Source: JAWOGN01 sp046496815
Lineage (GTDB): Bacteria; Desulfobacterota; DSM-4660; Desulfatiglandales; Desulfatiglandaceae
DNA: 7,465 nt
Direction: 5' to 3'
Assembly (NCBI GenBank): GCA_046496815.1
Contig: JAWOGN010000065.1
Location: forward strand, 1 to 7,465
Translations under genes and position numbers: made by a program
Notes under the pieces: model-generated
The model's database searches: none
Told to the model about the DNA's origin: nothing
The model's input: the letters and a program-made list of their open reading frames with translations, nothing else
Shown here: piece after piece, positions 1-6,123 of the stretch
How the letters are laid out: every line of letters begins with the position of its first letter
Position numbering within the stretch: position 1 is the stretch's first letter

Positions 1-75
1 ATACCGCACTCGAAAGTGTATGGGTGGCCCAAATTCTTCAAACTGTATATCGAGAAAATTTATGGAGAAGGGTGA
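1..75 (+). CDS. C-terminal end of an unidentified protein (5' end outside window)
   Basis: Frame 1 is open from the window edge to a TGA at 73-75 and reads as 24 residues rich in aromatic and basic residues (contains YGWPKFFKLYIEKIYGEG). It overlaps the ATG at 62 of the next gene by 14 bases, the usual geometry of translationally coupled pairs. AbiEii-type nucleotidyltransferase genes often have a small partner gene just upstream, so this may be that partner. The stretch is short, frame 3 is also open here, and I recognise no family from 24 residues, so the call rests mainly on the overlap and composition. Confidence 0.35.
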   Translation: MPHSKVYGWPKFFKLYIEKIYGEG

Positions 76-539
76 GGATATATATTGGAATCGGTGGCAG
101 AAACTTATTGAAGCTGCGGCCAATTTTCAGGAGCTTCTTTCCGGTAGTGTGTTGATTGGCGGTAGCGCTGTGGCGCTTCATCTCAAGCACCGCCATTCAT
201 TCGACGCGGACCATATTTTGTCTGATCTAAAAGAGAATTATGAAGAGGTTCTCGATTTTCTTGAGGGAAGAGACGACTGGGAGACGGCCCGAATGAATCC
301 TCCAAAATTAATTCTGTCCTAAATTGAGCGATTTTGACGACTTTTACTCGGATTTAATACGAGGCAGCCAGGCCTTGCCGATTGTTCAGCTAATTCGACA
401 ATTGGTGGAGCCAAAACCGGGCGATCTCGACCCAATTGACCTTTCCAAGTATAAGGGTATCCAACCGCCTTTTGATTCCTGGGAATTTATCCAAAAAATA
501 TGCGAAGAAATTTCCGTGGAATTAGGTGACAGAGTTTAG
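62..539 (+). pseudogene. Broken AbiEii/AbiGii-type nucleotidyltransferase (toxin-like), internal deletion plus frameshift
   Basis: The first part (62-322, 87 codons from an ATG) carries the signature start of the nucleotidyltransferase fold seen in AbiEii-like toxins: VLIGGSAVALHLKHRHSFDADHIL holds the GGSA loop, the HRHS turn and the D-x-D metal site in order, followed by a helix and the family-like ending NPPKLIL. There it meets a TAA (320-322). A second frame (about 324-539) gives 71 residues resembling the C-terminal end of the same family, including LSKYKGIQPPFDSWEFI. A complete family member is normally more than 220 residues; the middle with the rest of the catalytic fold is missing and the two halves differ by one frame, so I read one decayed gene rather than two. 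Alternatively the second frame could be a separate small gene with a TTG start, but no ribosome-binding site supports that. In intact systems such proteins act as toxins or abortive-infection factors; this copy should be inactive. Confidence 0.7.
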
Positions 540-603
540 AATGTGATTCGCGAATAGATATTGCCGTCTAACATCGCCTGAAAGTGAAATTAAAAACGAA
601 AAA

Positions 604-646
604 GGGAAAAGGGTATGATCACAATAGATCATCCCTTTCTTTTTTC
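604..646. terminator. Bidirectional intrinsic terminator between converging genes
   Basis: A 12-bp stem (608-613 plus 615-620 with 627-638, one bulged T at 614) closes a six-base loop, ACAATA. On the + strand it runs into TTTCTTTTTT; on the - strand the flank is equally T-rich (TTTTCCCTTTTT). It lies downstream of the + strand AbiEii-like remnant and downstream of - strand asnB, so one structure can end both transcripts. Confidence 0.8.
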
Positions 647-697
647 ATCCTATGGTACGCCCGGCAGGGGAAAAGGAGCGTATCTTGAATATTAAGT

Positions 698-742
698 ATT
701 CAAAAACAATATTTAAGATTTAAGATGCGACCCCAAGCTTTA
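698..742. repeat. 45-bp direct repeat, copy A
   Basis: Bases 698-742 match 3966-4010 at 44 of 45 positions (A at 702, G at 3970) in the same orientation. The core contains two tandem ATTTAAG units followed by ATGCGACCCCAAGCTTTA. This copy sits in the intergenic space 53 bases beyond the stop of asnB. Its left edge overlaps a perfect 7-bp inverted repeat (TTGAATA 685-691, TATTCAA 697-703) that copy B lacks. The origin is unknown; it may be an interspersed repeat or a duplication/insertion scar. Confidence 0.85.
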
Positions 743-794
743 CGCTTCGCCTGTTGACGACGGGTGCGTGTTCATCCCCAGTGAAATGTCCGCA

Positions 795-2411
795 TCATGC
801 GGCCTCGGAGTCCTCATCGGCCTCTTCATCGTAGTCGTGCTTGAGCTCCCCGTCCATGGTCCCGCGCACCTTTTCCCGCTCCTCTTCAAAGTCAAAGCCG
901 TTCCAGATGCCCAGCGAGCCCAGGATGGAGTCCTGCGGATGAAATTCCCGAAAAATCTGGAAGTAGTAGGCCGCTTCCTTGCTGTTGATCACCGCGCCGG
1001 GGTTCTCCGCCTTGATCCGCTCCACGTCCTCGTCGCTGAGGGCCTTTTCCGCCATCTGCTCCCCGAGGCTCTCGCAGCCCGCCCCCTGGGTGTACTGCAC
1101 CTTGTACCGCCACAGGATTTCGTCAGGCAGGTAGTCGCTGTCTTCAAAGGCCTTGCGCAGGATCCACTTCTCGATCTTCGCACCGTTGTGCTCCCGGATC
1201 TTCAGCTCCGGAGGGATCTTCATGGACAGGTCGATCATGTCCACGTCGAAAAACGGCACCCGCAGTTCCAGGCTGAACAGCATCCCCATTCGGTCCGCAC
1301 GCTGAAGGTTGATGTTGTGCACGTTCCCGATCAGACGCCTCGCCTCCTGGTTCAGCTTGTCAAAGGGAAAGTTCTTCATGTAGTGGTAGCCCGTGAACAG
1401 CTCGTCAGCCCCCTCGCCCGTCAGCACAACGGTCACGTATTCCGCCGCCAGCTTGCACGTGAAATAGCACGGCACCGCACAGCGGACCAGGGACGGATCG
1501 TATGTCTCCAGCTTCCGGATCACTTCGGGCAGCGCCGCGTGGTACTCGTCCTCCGTGAAGATCAGCTCGTGGTGCGTCGAGCCGATGTGCTCGGCCGCCA
1601 CACGCGATGCCTTGATGTCGTCGCTGCAATCGCCGTTCTCGTCCTTCATCCCCACCACGAACGTGTGAAGATTGGGAATGTCCTCCGCCGCTATGGCCGC
1701 CACCAGGCTGCTGTCCAGTCCGCCGCTGCAGAACGAGCCCACCGGCACCTCCGGGTCCGAGAGCAGGCGCTTCTTGACCGCATCGACAAAGGTCCTGCGG
1801 ATGATGTCGCACGTCTCCTCCACGTCCGTCAGTAGGTGCTCCCGGATCTCAGGCACCCGGTAGTATTGGACAAATCCTTCCTCCGGCGTGTAGTAGTGGC
1901 CCGCGGGAAACTCGTGCACCTCGTCCACCCCCGCCAGGGTCATGGCGTCCAACTCCGAACTGAAGTACAGGTTGTCGTTGTAATGCCCGTAATACAGCGG
2001 CTTGATCCCGATCGGATCCCGCGCCAACATGTAATTGCCCTGGTCCCACACCGCAAAGGCGAACATCCCGTCCAGGTCCCTGACGCAATCCGGGCCCTTT
2101 TCCTGAAACCCGTGAAGGATCACCTCCGAGTCCGACTTGGTCCGAAAGCGGTACTTGGGCGAAAGCCTGGTCCGGATCTTGCAGAAATTGTAGATCTCGC
2201 CGTTGCAGATAATACCCGAGTGCCCGTCGTTGGCCAGGATGGGCTGGTGACCCGTGGCCACGTCCACAATGGACAGCCGGGTATGGCCAAACACGCCCAC
2301 GCCGTTGGTGAAAATCCCCCGGTCGTTGGGGCCCCGGTGGGGAAGTGCATCCAGCATACGGTTTACGGTCTTTTCATCCTTGGCGCCGAGGCACCCTGCT
2401 ATGCCACACAT
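795..2411 (-). CDS. asnB: Asparagine synthetase, glutamine-hydrolysing (AsnB)
   Basis: The enzyme makes asparagine from aspartate, using glutamine as nitrogen donor and ATP, in the cytoplasm. The 538-residue length matches E. coli AsnB (about 550). The N-terminal class-II glutaminase domain (about 1-190) begins MCGI with Cys2 as nucleophile after Met removal, and has R45 (HTRLSIVD), N70 and E72 (CNGEIYN) and D94 (SDSEV), the residues that hold glutamine. The synthetase domain (about 200-510) has the PP-loop SGGLDSS (229-235), TGEGADE (331-337), LELRVPFFD (381-389) and the late WRYKVQYTQGAG segment; it ends GIWNGFDFEEER as AsnB proteins do. A very acidic tail follows (about 526-538). AAGGAG (2420-2425) lies 8 bases before the ATG. 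The gene is single, ending near the bidirectional terminator at 604-646. It is clearly more GC-rich, especially at third positions, than its neighbours, and that bias produces long false reading frames on the other strand. AsnB-like enzymes can also amidate peptides or surface sugars, but nothing nearby suggests that. Confidence 0.95.
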   Translation of the reverse strand: MCGIAGCLGAKDEKTVNRMLDALPHRGPNDRGIFTNGVGVFGHTRLSIVDVATGHQPILANDGHSGIICNGEIYNFCKIRTRLSPKYRFRTKSDSEVILHGFQEKGPDCVRDLDGMFAFAVWDQGNYMLARDPIGIKPLYYGHYNDNLYFSSELDAMTLAGVDEVHEFPAGHYYTPEEGFVQYYRVPEIREHLLTDVEETCDIIRRTFVDAVKKRLLSDPEVPVGSFCSGGLDSSLVAAIAAEDIPNLHTFVVGMKDENGDCSDDIKASRVAAEHIGSTHHELIFTEDEYHAALPEVIRKLETYDPSLVRCAVPCYFTCKLAAEYVTVVLTGEGADELFTGYHYMKNFPFDKLNQEARRLIGNVHNINLQRADRMGMLFSLELRVPFFDVDMIDLSMKIPPELKIREHNGAKIEKWILRKAFEDSDYLPDEILWRYKVQYTQGAGCESLGEQMAEKALSDEDVERIKAENPGAVINSKEAAYYFQIFREFHPQDSILGSLGIWNGFDFEEEREKVRGTMDGELKHDYDEEADEDSEAA

Positions 2412-2519
2412 GATATGTTCTCCTTCTTAATTTTTTGTTCCAAAAAATTAATAAAATTAAAATTACAAATTAAATAGTTTTTAAGGGGAAAAAATCAGGG
2501 GGGGACTGATCGGATTGCA

Positions 2520-2531
2520 CGTGCGCGCACG
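2520..2531. repeat. Perfect 12-bp palindrome CGTGCGCGCACG
   Basis: CGTGCGCGCACG equals its own reverse complement. It lies 109 bases upstream of the asnB start, just beyond the AT-rich leader. The position would suit an operator or a DNA-binding site, but no regulator family is indicated. Confidence 0.4.
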
Positions 2532-2607
2532 AATCATATCGGGCGGCAGGCCCGCCATGATGCGCTTAATTCTGTTGTCGGTTAACGGCTTCATTTCGTT
2601 CAATTCG

Positions 2608-2631
2608 GTGCGGCACGGTTTCCTGCCGCAC
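2608..2631. repeat. Inverted repeat GTGCGGCA / TGCCGCAC
   Basis: A perfect GC-rich 8-bp stem (2608-2615 with 2624-2631) closes an 8-base loop, CGGTTTCC. No T-run follows on either strand, so it is not a simple terminator. It could be a remnant of a terminator, a repeat-family hairpin or a protein site. Confidence 0.4.
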
Positions 2632-2853
2632 GGGCTTGTGGTTGGTGAACATTTTCACAATAGATAGAACGAACATAACAGTTGAAATATTACCTGTCAA
2701 TAGATATTTCAGATAAAATAGTTTAAGATGCAATGAAAGATGGGTGGCATCGCGACATGCCCGGAAAGACCGGTTGCGGATTGACTGGGTAATATCCACG
2801 CCCATGACGAATTGCGTAAGGCCTGTCGCGCAGAATTTTTCGGGAAATGGCCG

Positions 2854-2880
2854 AAAAAAAGCGAAGCCGGTGCTTCGCCT
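2854..2880 (-). terminator. Intrinsic terminator of the sorting-signal gene
   Basis: Read on the - strand, GCGAAGC, loop ACCG and GCTTCGC form a perfect 7-bp stem (2861-2867 with 2872-2878) followed by seven Ts (2860 down to 2854). It begins 25 bases beyond the stop codon of the gene at 2905-3729. The other flank (CTCTTTTT) is weaker but could also act on the + strand. Confidence 0.85.
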
Positions 2881-2904
2881 CTTTTTCCGTTTGACGATGT
2901 CCTG

Positions 2905-3729
2905 TTAAGCGGATTGCTTTCGTTTCATAAGCAGAAGCGCCGAAACCGCCATAAGGAAAAACAACACCCCCGCGCCCCAGGGATTGACCGACGGGATTGG
3001 GGGACATTCGGTGGGTTCGAGCGCTATTTCCAGATATGCACCGGCCTGGGCGCCGGCCAAACTCGCGGGATACGCCGCGGCACTTGCCGCGCCAGCAGCA
3101 ATGGCGAAGGAAAGCGTGTCCCCGATTCTGGCGATGAATTGTCCCTGCCGTCCGGGAACCAGGGTGGCGCCGTCCGTGGATGTGACGTCCGGGCCATAAC
3201 TGAACGCCGGGGGCCCGCTGTTGATCCTGATCCAGGCCCCCCGGTCGAACGTGACCAAAGCAGTTGCAGACTGCGAATCGCTGGAGGCTAAGGCGGATAC
3301 CGTGACGACAGGCCCTCCGAGGCCCGCCTCGGAGGCTGCCGGCGTTCCCATTTGCTCCACCTTGACATCTCCGGCATACGTATACTGGACGGGGACACAA
3401 TCCCCATCTTTTTCACCCTCATCCGGTTCAATGAGGTATGAGCTACCTGAAGAAGCGGCACTTGCCCCAGTTGCCTCCGGATTATTGATATCCGGTGTGG
3501 CAGTTGCTATACAAGAAACGATGACGATAATCTCGGAAGGCGCAGCGCGGCTGGATTGAATTATTGCCGAGACATCTTCATCCTGGATGACCGGCTGGCC
3601 GTTTTTGGTGGTCTTCTGTGTGATCGTTTCATCTGTTTTGACCAGGTGAGCGGCTTTGGATGGGGCCGTTACAGAAAGTACGAGCCCCAAAACGATCAAA
3701 AAGAAAACAATTTTTAGATTCCCCCGCAT
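2905..3729 (-). CDS. Secreted protein with C-terminal IPTL/PEP-CTERM-like sorting signal
   Basis: This is a 274-residue exported protein of unknown function. Residues 1-26 are a signal peptide: basic start MRGNLK, hydrophobic core IVFFLIVLGLVLSV, and a Ser-Lys-Ala cleavage site. The mature part is Ala/Ser/Gly-rich with alternating short hydrophobic strands and only three cysteines, which suggests a beta-rich extracellular domain; I recognise no catalytic motif. Residues 245-274 have the three-part layout of protein-sorting tails: the motif IPSVNPWG, a hydrophobic span of about 16 residues (GVLFFLMAVSALLLM) and the basic end KRKQSA. This is closest to the IPTL-CTERM class, whose members are thought to be processed at the membrane by an exosortase/archaeosortase-like enzyme and kept at the cell surface. 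No sorting enzyme is in the window. I chose the ATG at 3729 because the signal peptide starts there. An ATG at 3834 has GGAGG only two bases away and would add 35 residues before the hydrophobic segment. The gene has its own terminator at 2854-2880. Confidence 0.75.
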   Translation of the reverse strand: MRGNLKIVFFLIVLGLVLSVTAPSKAAHLVKTDETITQKTTKNGQPVIQDEDVSAIIQSSRAAPSEIIVIVSCIATATPDINNPEATGASAASSGSSYLIEPDEGEKDGDCVPVQYTYAGDVKVEQMGTPAASEAGLGGPVVTVSALASSDSQSATALVTFDRGAWIRINSGPPAFSYGPDVTSTDGATLVPGRQGQFIARIGDTLSFAIAAGAASAAAYPASLAGAQAGAYLEIALEPTECPPIPSVNPWGAGVLFFLMAVSALLLMKRKQSA

Positions 3730-3839
3730 CTCTAACGATCGCCATGGTACCGATTTATGCACTGATGAAACTGCCGCATGGGGAGAAAGTCCATTAATTG
3801 GGAGAATACGAGTCTTCCTGTATACAGAGGCCATTTCCT

Positions 3840-3854
3840 CCGGATAATTTCCGG
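3840..3854. promoter_or_regulatory. Imperfect palindrome CCGGATAATTTCCGG in the divergent intergenic region
   Basis: CCGGA and TCCGG arms flank TAATT, giving a 15-base near-palindrome upstream of the sorting-signal gene (- strand) and before the divergent SprT-like gene. It could be an operator, but it also contains the GGAGG next to the alternative ATG at 3834, so it may be a coincidence of that sequence. Confidence 0.25.
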
Positions 3855-3965
3855 GGATTATGGCCAAAAATCGATTTTCAAGTCGATGCAGAACTTTTTA
3901 TCTGGAAATTCATGTCATTTTAAATAGTTGACCCCTCTTGCATGAATTTTCCCCGGACAGCAGTG

Positions 3966-4010
3966 ATTCGAAAACAATATTTAAGATTTAAGATGCGACC
4001 CCAAGCTTTA
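3966..4010. repeat. 45-bp direct repeat, copy B
   Basis: This copy matches 698-742 at 44 of 45 positions in the same orientation, 3268 bases away. It ends three bases before the ATG at 4014 and thus supplies the whole immediate upstream region of the SprT-like gene. It is open in the gene's frame, which lets the frame extend to 3942, but that extension is repeat sequence rather than protein-like. Confidence 0.85.
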
Positions 4011-4013
4011 TAC

Positions 4014-5132
4014 ATGCTGAATTCACAAAGACAGAAAGAAACACCCATCCAGGAAGAACTGGAAAGGCATATCCTCCATGGGCTCTCTTGCGAATGGGAC
4101 CAGGTTCGGTGGCAATTGAGCCTAAAACATCAGGAAAGATTCCGTAAGCCTCTTTTCAGTCTTAGGGATATGAAACGGAGATGGGGCTATTGGCATGGCG
4201 AAAGAAGAGAAATATGCATTAGCCGAAACCTGGTGTTTGAACATTGCTGGGCATCTGTTCGGGAGGTTCTGTTACATGAGCTCGCTCATCAGTTCGCAGA
4301 GGAGGTTTTGGGTGCGGATGGCGAGTCCGCACACGGTCCAACCTTCCAAAGAGCCTGCTATTTGCTTCGTGCCGACCCCAGGGCTTCGGGAAGCTGTAGC
4401 GCATTGGACAAAAGGGTTCACGCTTCGGGAAACCCTGAAGATAAATTCATGGTTCGAGTCAAAAAGCTGATGGCGCTGGCACAGAGCAAAAACCAGCATG
4501 AGGCCGAGGCGGCCATGGCTAAGGCCCATGAGCTCATAAAGAAATACAACATGAAGCTCTTGGCGAATGATGAAAATCGAGATTTTGTCAGCTTTTTTGT
4601 TGGTAAACCAGCCTTAAGGCATTTCCGTGAGGATTATGCGTTGTCCAATCTTTTGTTGGAATTCTATTTTGTATATGGCATTTGGGTGCCGGCTTACGTG
4701 CTTGAGAAGTGCAAGATGGGACGCGTGTTGGAAATCTCCGGTACAATACAGAACGTAAAAATCGCCTCCTATATCCATGACTTTGTCCAACGTTTCATTG
4801 ACTTTCAATGGAACAATTACAAAAAAGACAAGCGCTTGAGCCGATACCGTAAGACCGACTTCGCAGTGGGCATCATAGAGGGATTTCGCTTCAAACTTCA
4901 AATGCGGATCCCAAGAAAAACAAAGGAAAATCTGGCCGTGATTAAACTGAAAGACCCGCTCCTGAAAAAATATGTCAGATATAAATACCCGCGAACTGCA
5001 GCGATGAAGCTCGGGACGTTAAGAAACGACAAAACTGTGTTGAACGACGGGATAGGGATCGGAAAAGAACTGGTCATATACCGGGGGATTGAAGAGAAGG
5101 GCAACGGCAATGGCCTATTGATCGGTCAATAG
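4014..5132 (+). CDS. SprT-like / DUF2786 domain protein (putative zinc metallopeptidase)
   Basis: This 372-residue cytoplasmic protein of unknown substrate has three parts. Residues 1 to about 125 resemble SprT-type zinc peptidases: HELAHQ (88-93) supplies two zinc ligands and the catalytic Glu, and H107 in ESAHGPTFQ is the likely third ligand. Residues about 143-181 match DUF2786, with VKKLMALAQSKNQHEAEAAM followed by AKAHELIKKYN. The remainder is the basic C-terminal region usual behind DUF2786, ending in IGIGKELVIYRGI. SprT relatives cleave or remodel DNA-bound proteins in other organisms, and DUF2786 proteins are common on phages and plasmids, so a DNA- or phage-related role is an inference. 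The start is uncertain: no candidate (3942, 3993, 4014) has a good ribosome-binding site. I chose 4014 because earlier codons are repeat sequence. Copy B replacing the native upstream region could have cost this gene its normal translation signal. Confidence 0.8.
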   Translation: MLNSQRQKETPIQEELERHILHGLSCEWDQVRWQLSLKHQERFRKPLFSLRDMKRRWGYWHGERREICISRNLVFEHCWASVREVLLHELAHQFAEEVLGADGESAHGPTFQRACYLLRADPRASGSCSALDKRVHASGNPEDKFMVRVKKLMALAQSKNQHEAEAAMAKAHELIKKYNMKLLANDENRDFVSFFVGKPALRHFREDYALSNLLLEFYFVYGIWVPAYVLEKCKMGRVLEISGTIQNVKIASYIHDFVQRFIDFQWNNYKKDKRLSRYRKTDFAVGIIEGFRFKLQMRIPRKTKENLAVIKLKDPLLKKYVRYKYPRTAAMKLGTLRNDKTVLNDGIGIGKELVIYRGIEEKGNGNGLLIGQ

Positions 5133-5171
5133 TGAAAAAGATCTTTCTATCAAGCCATGAAGCATCAGTCG

Positions 5172-5252
5172 GCGGCTGCTTTTTTGGCCTACCGCGAAAG
5201 CCTACGTGATATCGAGTGCTGTCTGAGGGCCATGCGAGAGAAGCTTTACCAT
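5172..5252 (+). pseudogene. IS4-family transposase fragment (N-terminal region)
   Basis: The + frame here reads AAFLAYRESLRDIECCLRAM then REKLYH, very like the segment SLRDIE.CL...KLYHMG near the N-terminus of a group of IS4-type DDE transposases. Only about 27 codons of a normally 350-400-residue enzyme remain. There is no DDE catalytic core and no terminal inverted repeat I can see. Similarity stops at base 5252, exactly where antisense similarity to an aldo/keto reductase begins. The longer + frame to 5495 is therefore a chimera and not a gene. Confidence 0.6.
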
Positions 5253-5484
5253 ACACCGCCTCAAGATGAGGGGATCCTGATGACCGTTCACCCCGATGAA
5301 CCTTGTCAGACCTTTTTCTCTTGCTTCCACGAAGGCTTCGAGAGCACCACCGGGGCCGAATATCTGGGCAATATCTTCTTCTGTCCTCACATCATGGATC
5401 TGCCACAGATCGAGGTGGTCCGTCTTCATGTTGCTGGGGGTTTTTTTGTAAATGGTTCATGGACTTTTGCGCCGCTTCATAATG
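5253..5484 (-). pseudogene. Aldo/keto reductase fragment, frameshifted and truncated at both ends
   Basis: The - strand from 5429 to 5253 reads KTDHLDLWQIHDV, then IFGPGGALEAFVEAREKGLTRFIGVNGHQDP, the middle of an aldo/keto reductase barrel. The H in QIHD corresponds to the conserved His of the Asp-Tyr-Lys-His catalytic tetrad. Upstream, in another frame, YEAAQKSMNHLQK (to about 5484) looks like the preceding helix, so a frameshift lies in the homopolymer region near 5430-5450. The N-terminal strands with catalytic Asp, Tyr and Lys and the C-terminal half are absent. Intact relatives are NADPH-dependent oxidoreductases of about 300-380 residues. The piece ends at the IS4 fragment, which suggests insertion followed by deletion. 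Confidence 0.75.
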
Positions 5485-5503
5485 CCCGATCATAAATCCA
5501 GGG

Positions 5504-5899
5504 CTAACTTTCGGGAGCCGTTTCAGGGATGACAAGGGGCAGAACTTTATCAACCTTAAAATACACCAAGAATTTTTTCTTGTTTTTGTATGCCTCGTAC
5601 CAATCCGGATGATACTGCTTCATCAACTTATTGATCAAATCATCATCATGCTCCTCTTTGATTTTGGTGAGAAACAGCCTTTTTCCTTCGAAGGCGCCCT
5701 CTTCCTTGAATATAAAGGCGGCATGGGTATTGGATTGGAGGTTCTCATGGCTTAACCGGTCACCCATGATAAACTTCACGGTGTCGCTGTTTTCGAAGTG
5801 GGGCTTGCTGTAGGGGGCACCGTCAACATTTCCCTCGGAGTCCGCAGTTGCTAGTATTCCAAAACCGTTTTTGCTGTTAAAGTATTCAACTAAATCCAT
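5504..5899 (-). CDS. Pyridoxamine 5'-phosphate oxidase-like FMN-binding protein
   Basis: A 131-residue cytoplasmic protein with the split-barrel fold of the PNPOx-like FMN-binding family. Its opening, FGILATADSEGNVDGAPYSKP, is the typical first strand pair of these proteins; MGDRLSHENLQSNTHAAFIF is the strand-helix-strand that contacts flavin phosphate and the dimer partner. The C-terminal half contains HPDWYEAYKNKKKFLVYFKV, which closes the barrel. Relatives bind FMN (some F420 or heme) and have mostly unknown substrates; it lacks the length of true PdxH (about 210 residues), so vitamin B6 synthesis is unlikely. AAAGGAG (5909-5915) lies 9 bases before the ATG. A TATCAT element at 5930-5935 (- strand) could be a -10 box, without a good -35. 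It appears to be a single-gene unit with no clear terminator. Base composition is AT-rich, unlike asnB. Confidence 0.85.
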   Translation of the reverse strand: MDLVEYFNSKNGFGILATADSEGNVDGAPYSKPHFENSDTVKFIMGDRLSHENLQSNTHAAFIFKEEGAFEGKRLFLTKIKEEHDDDLINKLMKQYHPDWYEAYKNKKKFLVYFKVDKVLPLVIPETAPES

Positions 5900-6000
5900 T
5901 TTTATCCGCTCCTTTCTAATTATAAAAACATGATAGCATCTTTTTGGTTAAGAAAACACAGAAAATCTTTCAAAAAGAAGTGTTTTTCATTCCTGTTTGA

Positions 6001-6123
6001 ATGTTACCCAAAGAAGATGCGTTGAAAATTTATTGTGATCTTGGAAAAGACCCCGGTGAGAGCGTATTGGCCGTTTGGTTCAGTTCCAACGGTAACATAT
6101 CTGAATTGCTTGACTGTCAAATC
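6001..6123 (+). pseudogene. Possible IS66-type transposase N-terminal remnant
   Basis: Forty-one codons from the ATG at 6001 begin MLPKEDALKIY and continue through GKDP, SVLAVWFSS and ISELLDCQI. IS66 transposases often begin with a similar pattern: a Glu/Ala/Leu-rich helix with IY, a short Gly-Lys turn, and a helix leading to a leucine-zipper-like stretch. After this point I see no further similarity: the NSSKPPSSDG motif and the catalytic domain are absent, and no ribosome-binding site precedes the ATG. The similarity is recalled pattern only, so this is tentative. The alternative is a chance frame. Confidence 0.3.

Larger units (their letters stand above)
2412..2853. other. Gene-free stretch upstream of asnB
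   Basis: About 440 bases lie between asnB and the terminator of the sorting-signal gene. The first 80 bases (2412-2490) are extremely AT-rich and form the asnB leader. No -35/-10 pair there is clear enough to call. Beyond it lie a 12-bp palindrome and a hairpin, listed separately. A 79-codon frame on the - strand (2566-2805) has no ribosome-binding site and no recognisable domain, so I do not call it. Confidence 0.5.

Noticed and set aside
790..802. Palindrome CCGCAT-C-ATGCGG over the asnB stop codon
   Set aside because: The one-base loop cannot form a hairpin, no T-run follows, and it falls in coding sequence; probably chance.
768..1835. 355-codon open frame on the + strand, with another at 1836-2477
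   Set aside because: Both lie antisense to asnB and arise from its GC-rich codons. They have no domain and no ribosome-binding site, and asnB on the other strand is unambiguous.
2722..2731. TTTAAGATGC, also found inside the 45-bp repeat, as a third degenerate copy
   Set aside because: Only ten bases match and the flanks diverge completely.
2566..2805. 79-codon - strand frame with a hydrophobic middle
   Set aside because: No ribosome-binding site and no family likeness; it overlaps the GC-rich inverted repeat and lies in otherwise non-coding sequence.
5157..5495. 112-codon + strand frame as a hypothetical protein
   Set aside because: Its first part is an IS4 transposase relic and the rest is antisense to an aldo/keto reductase relic, so it is not one gene.
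5919..5924. Perfect TATAAT on the - strand before the flavin-binding gene
   Set aside because: Transcription would start within the ribosome-binding site, and no -35 element stands at the right distance.
5953..5986. AAAACAC / GTGTTTT inverted repeat as a terminator
   Set aside because: The loop of 20 bases and the A/T-only character of most of the stem make it weak; no gene would need it there.
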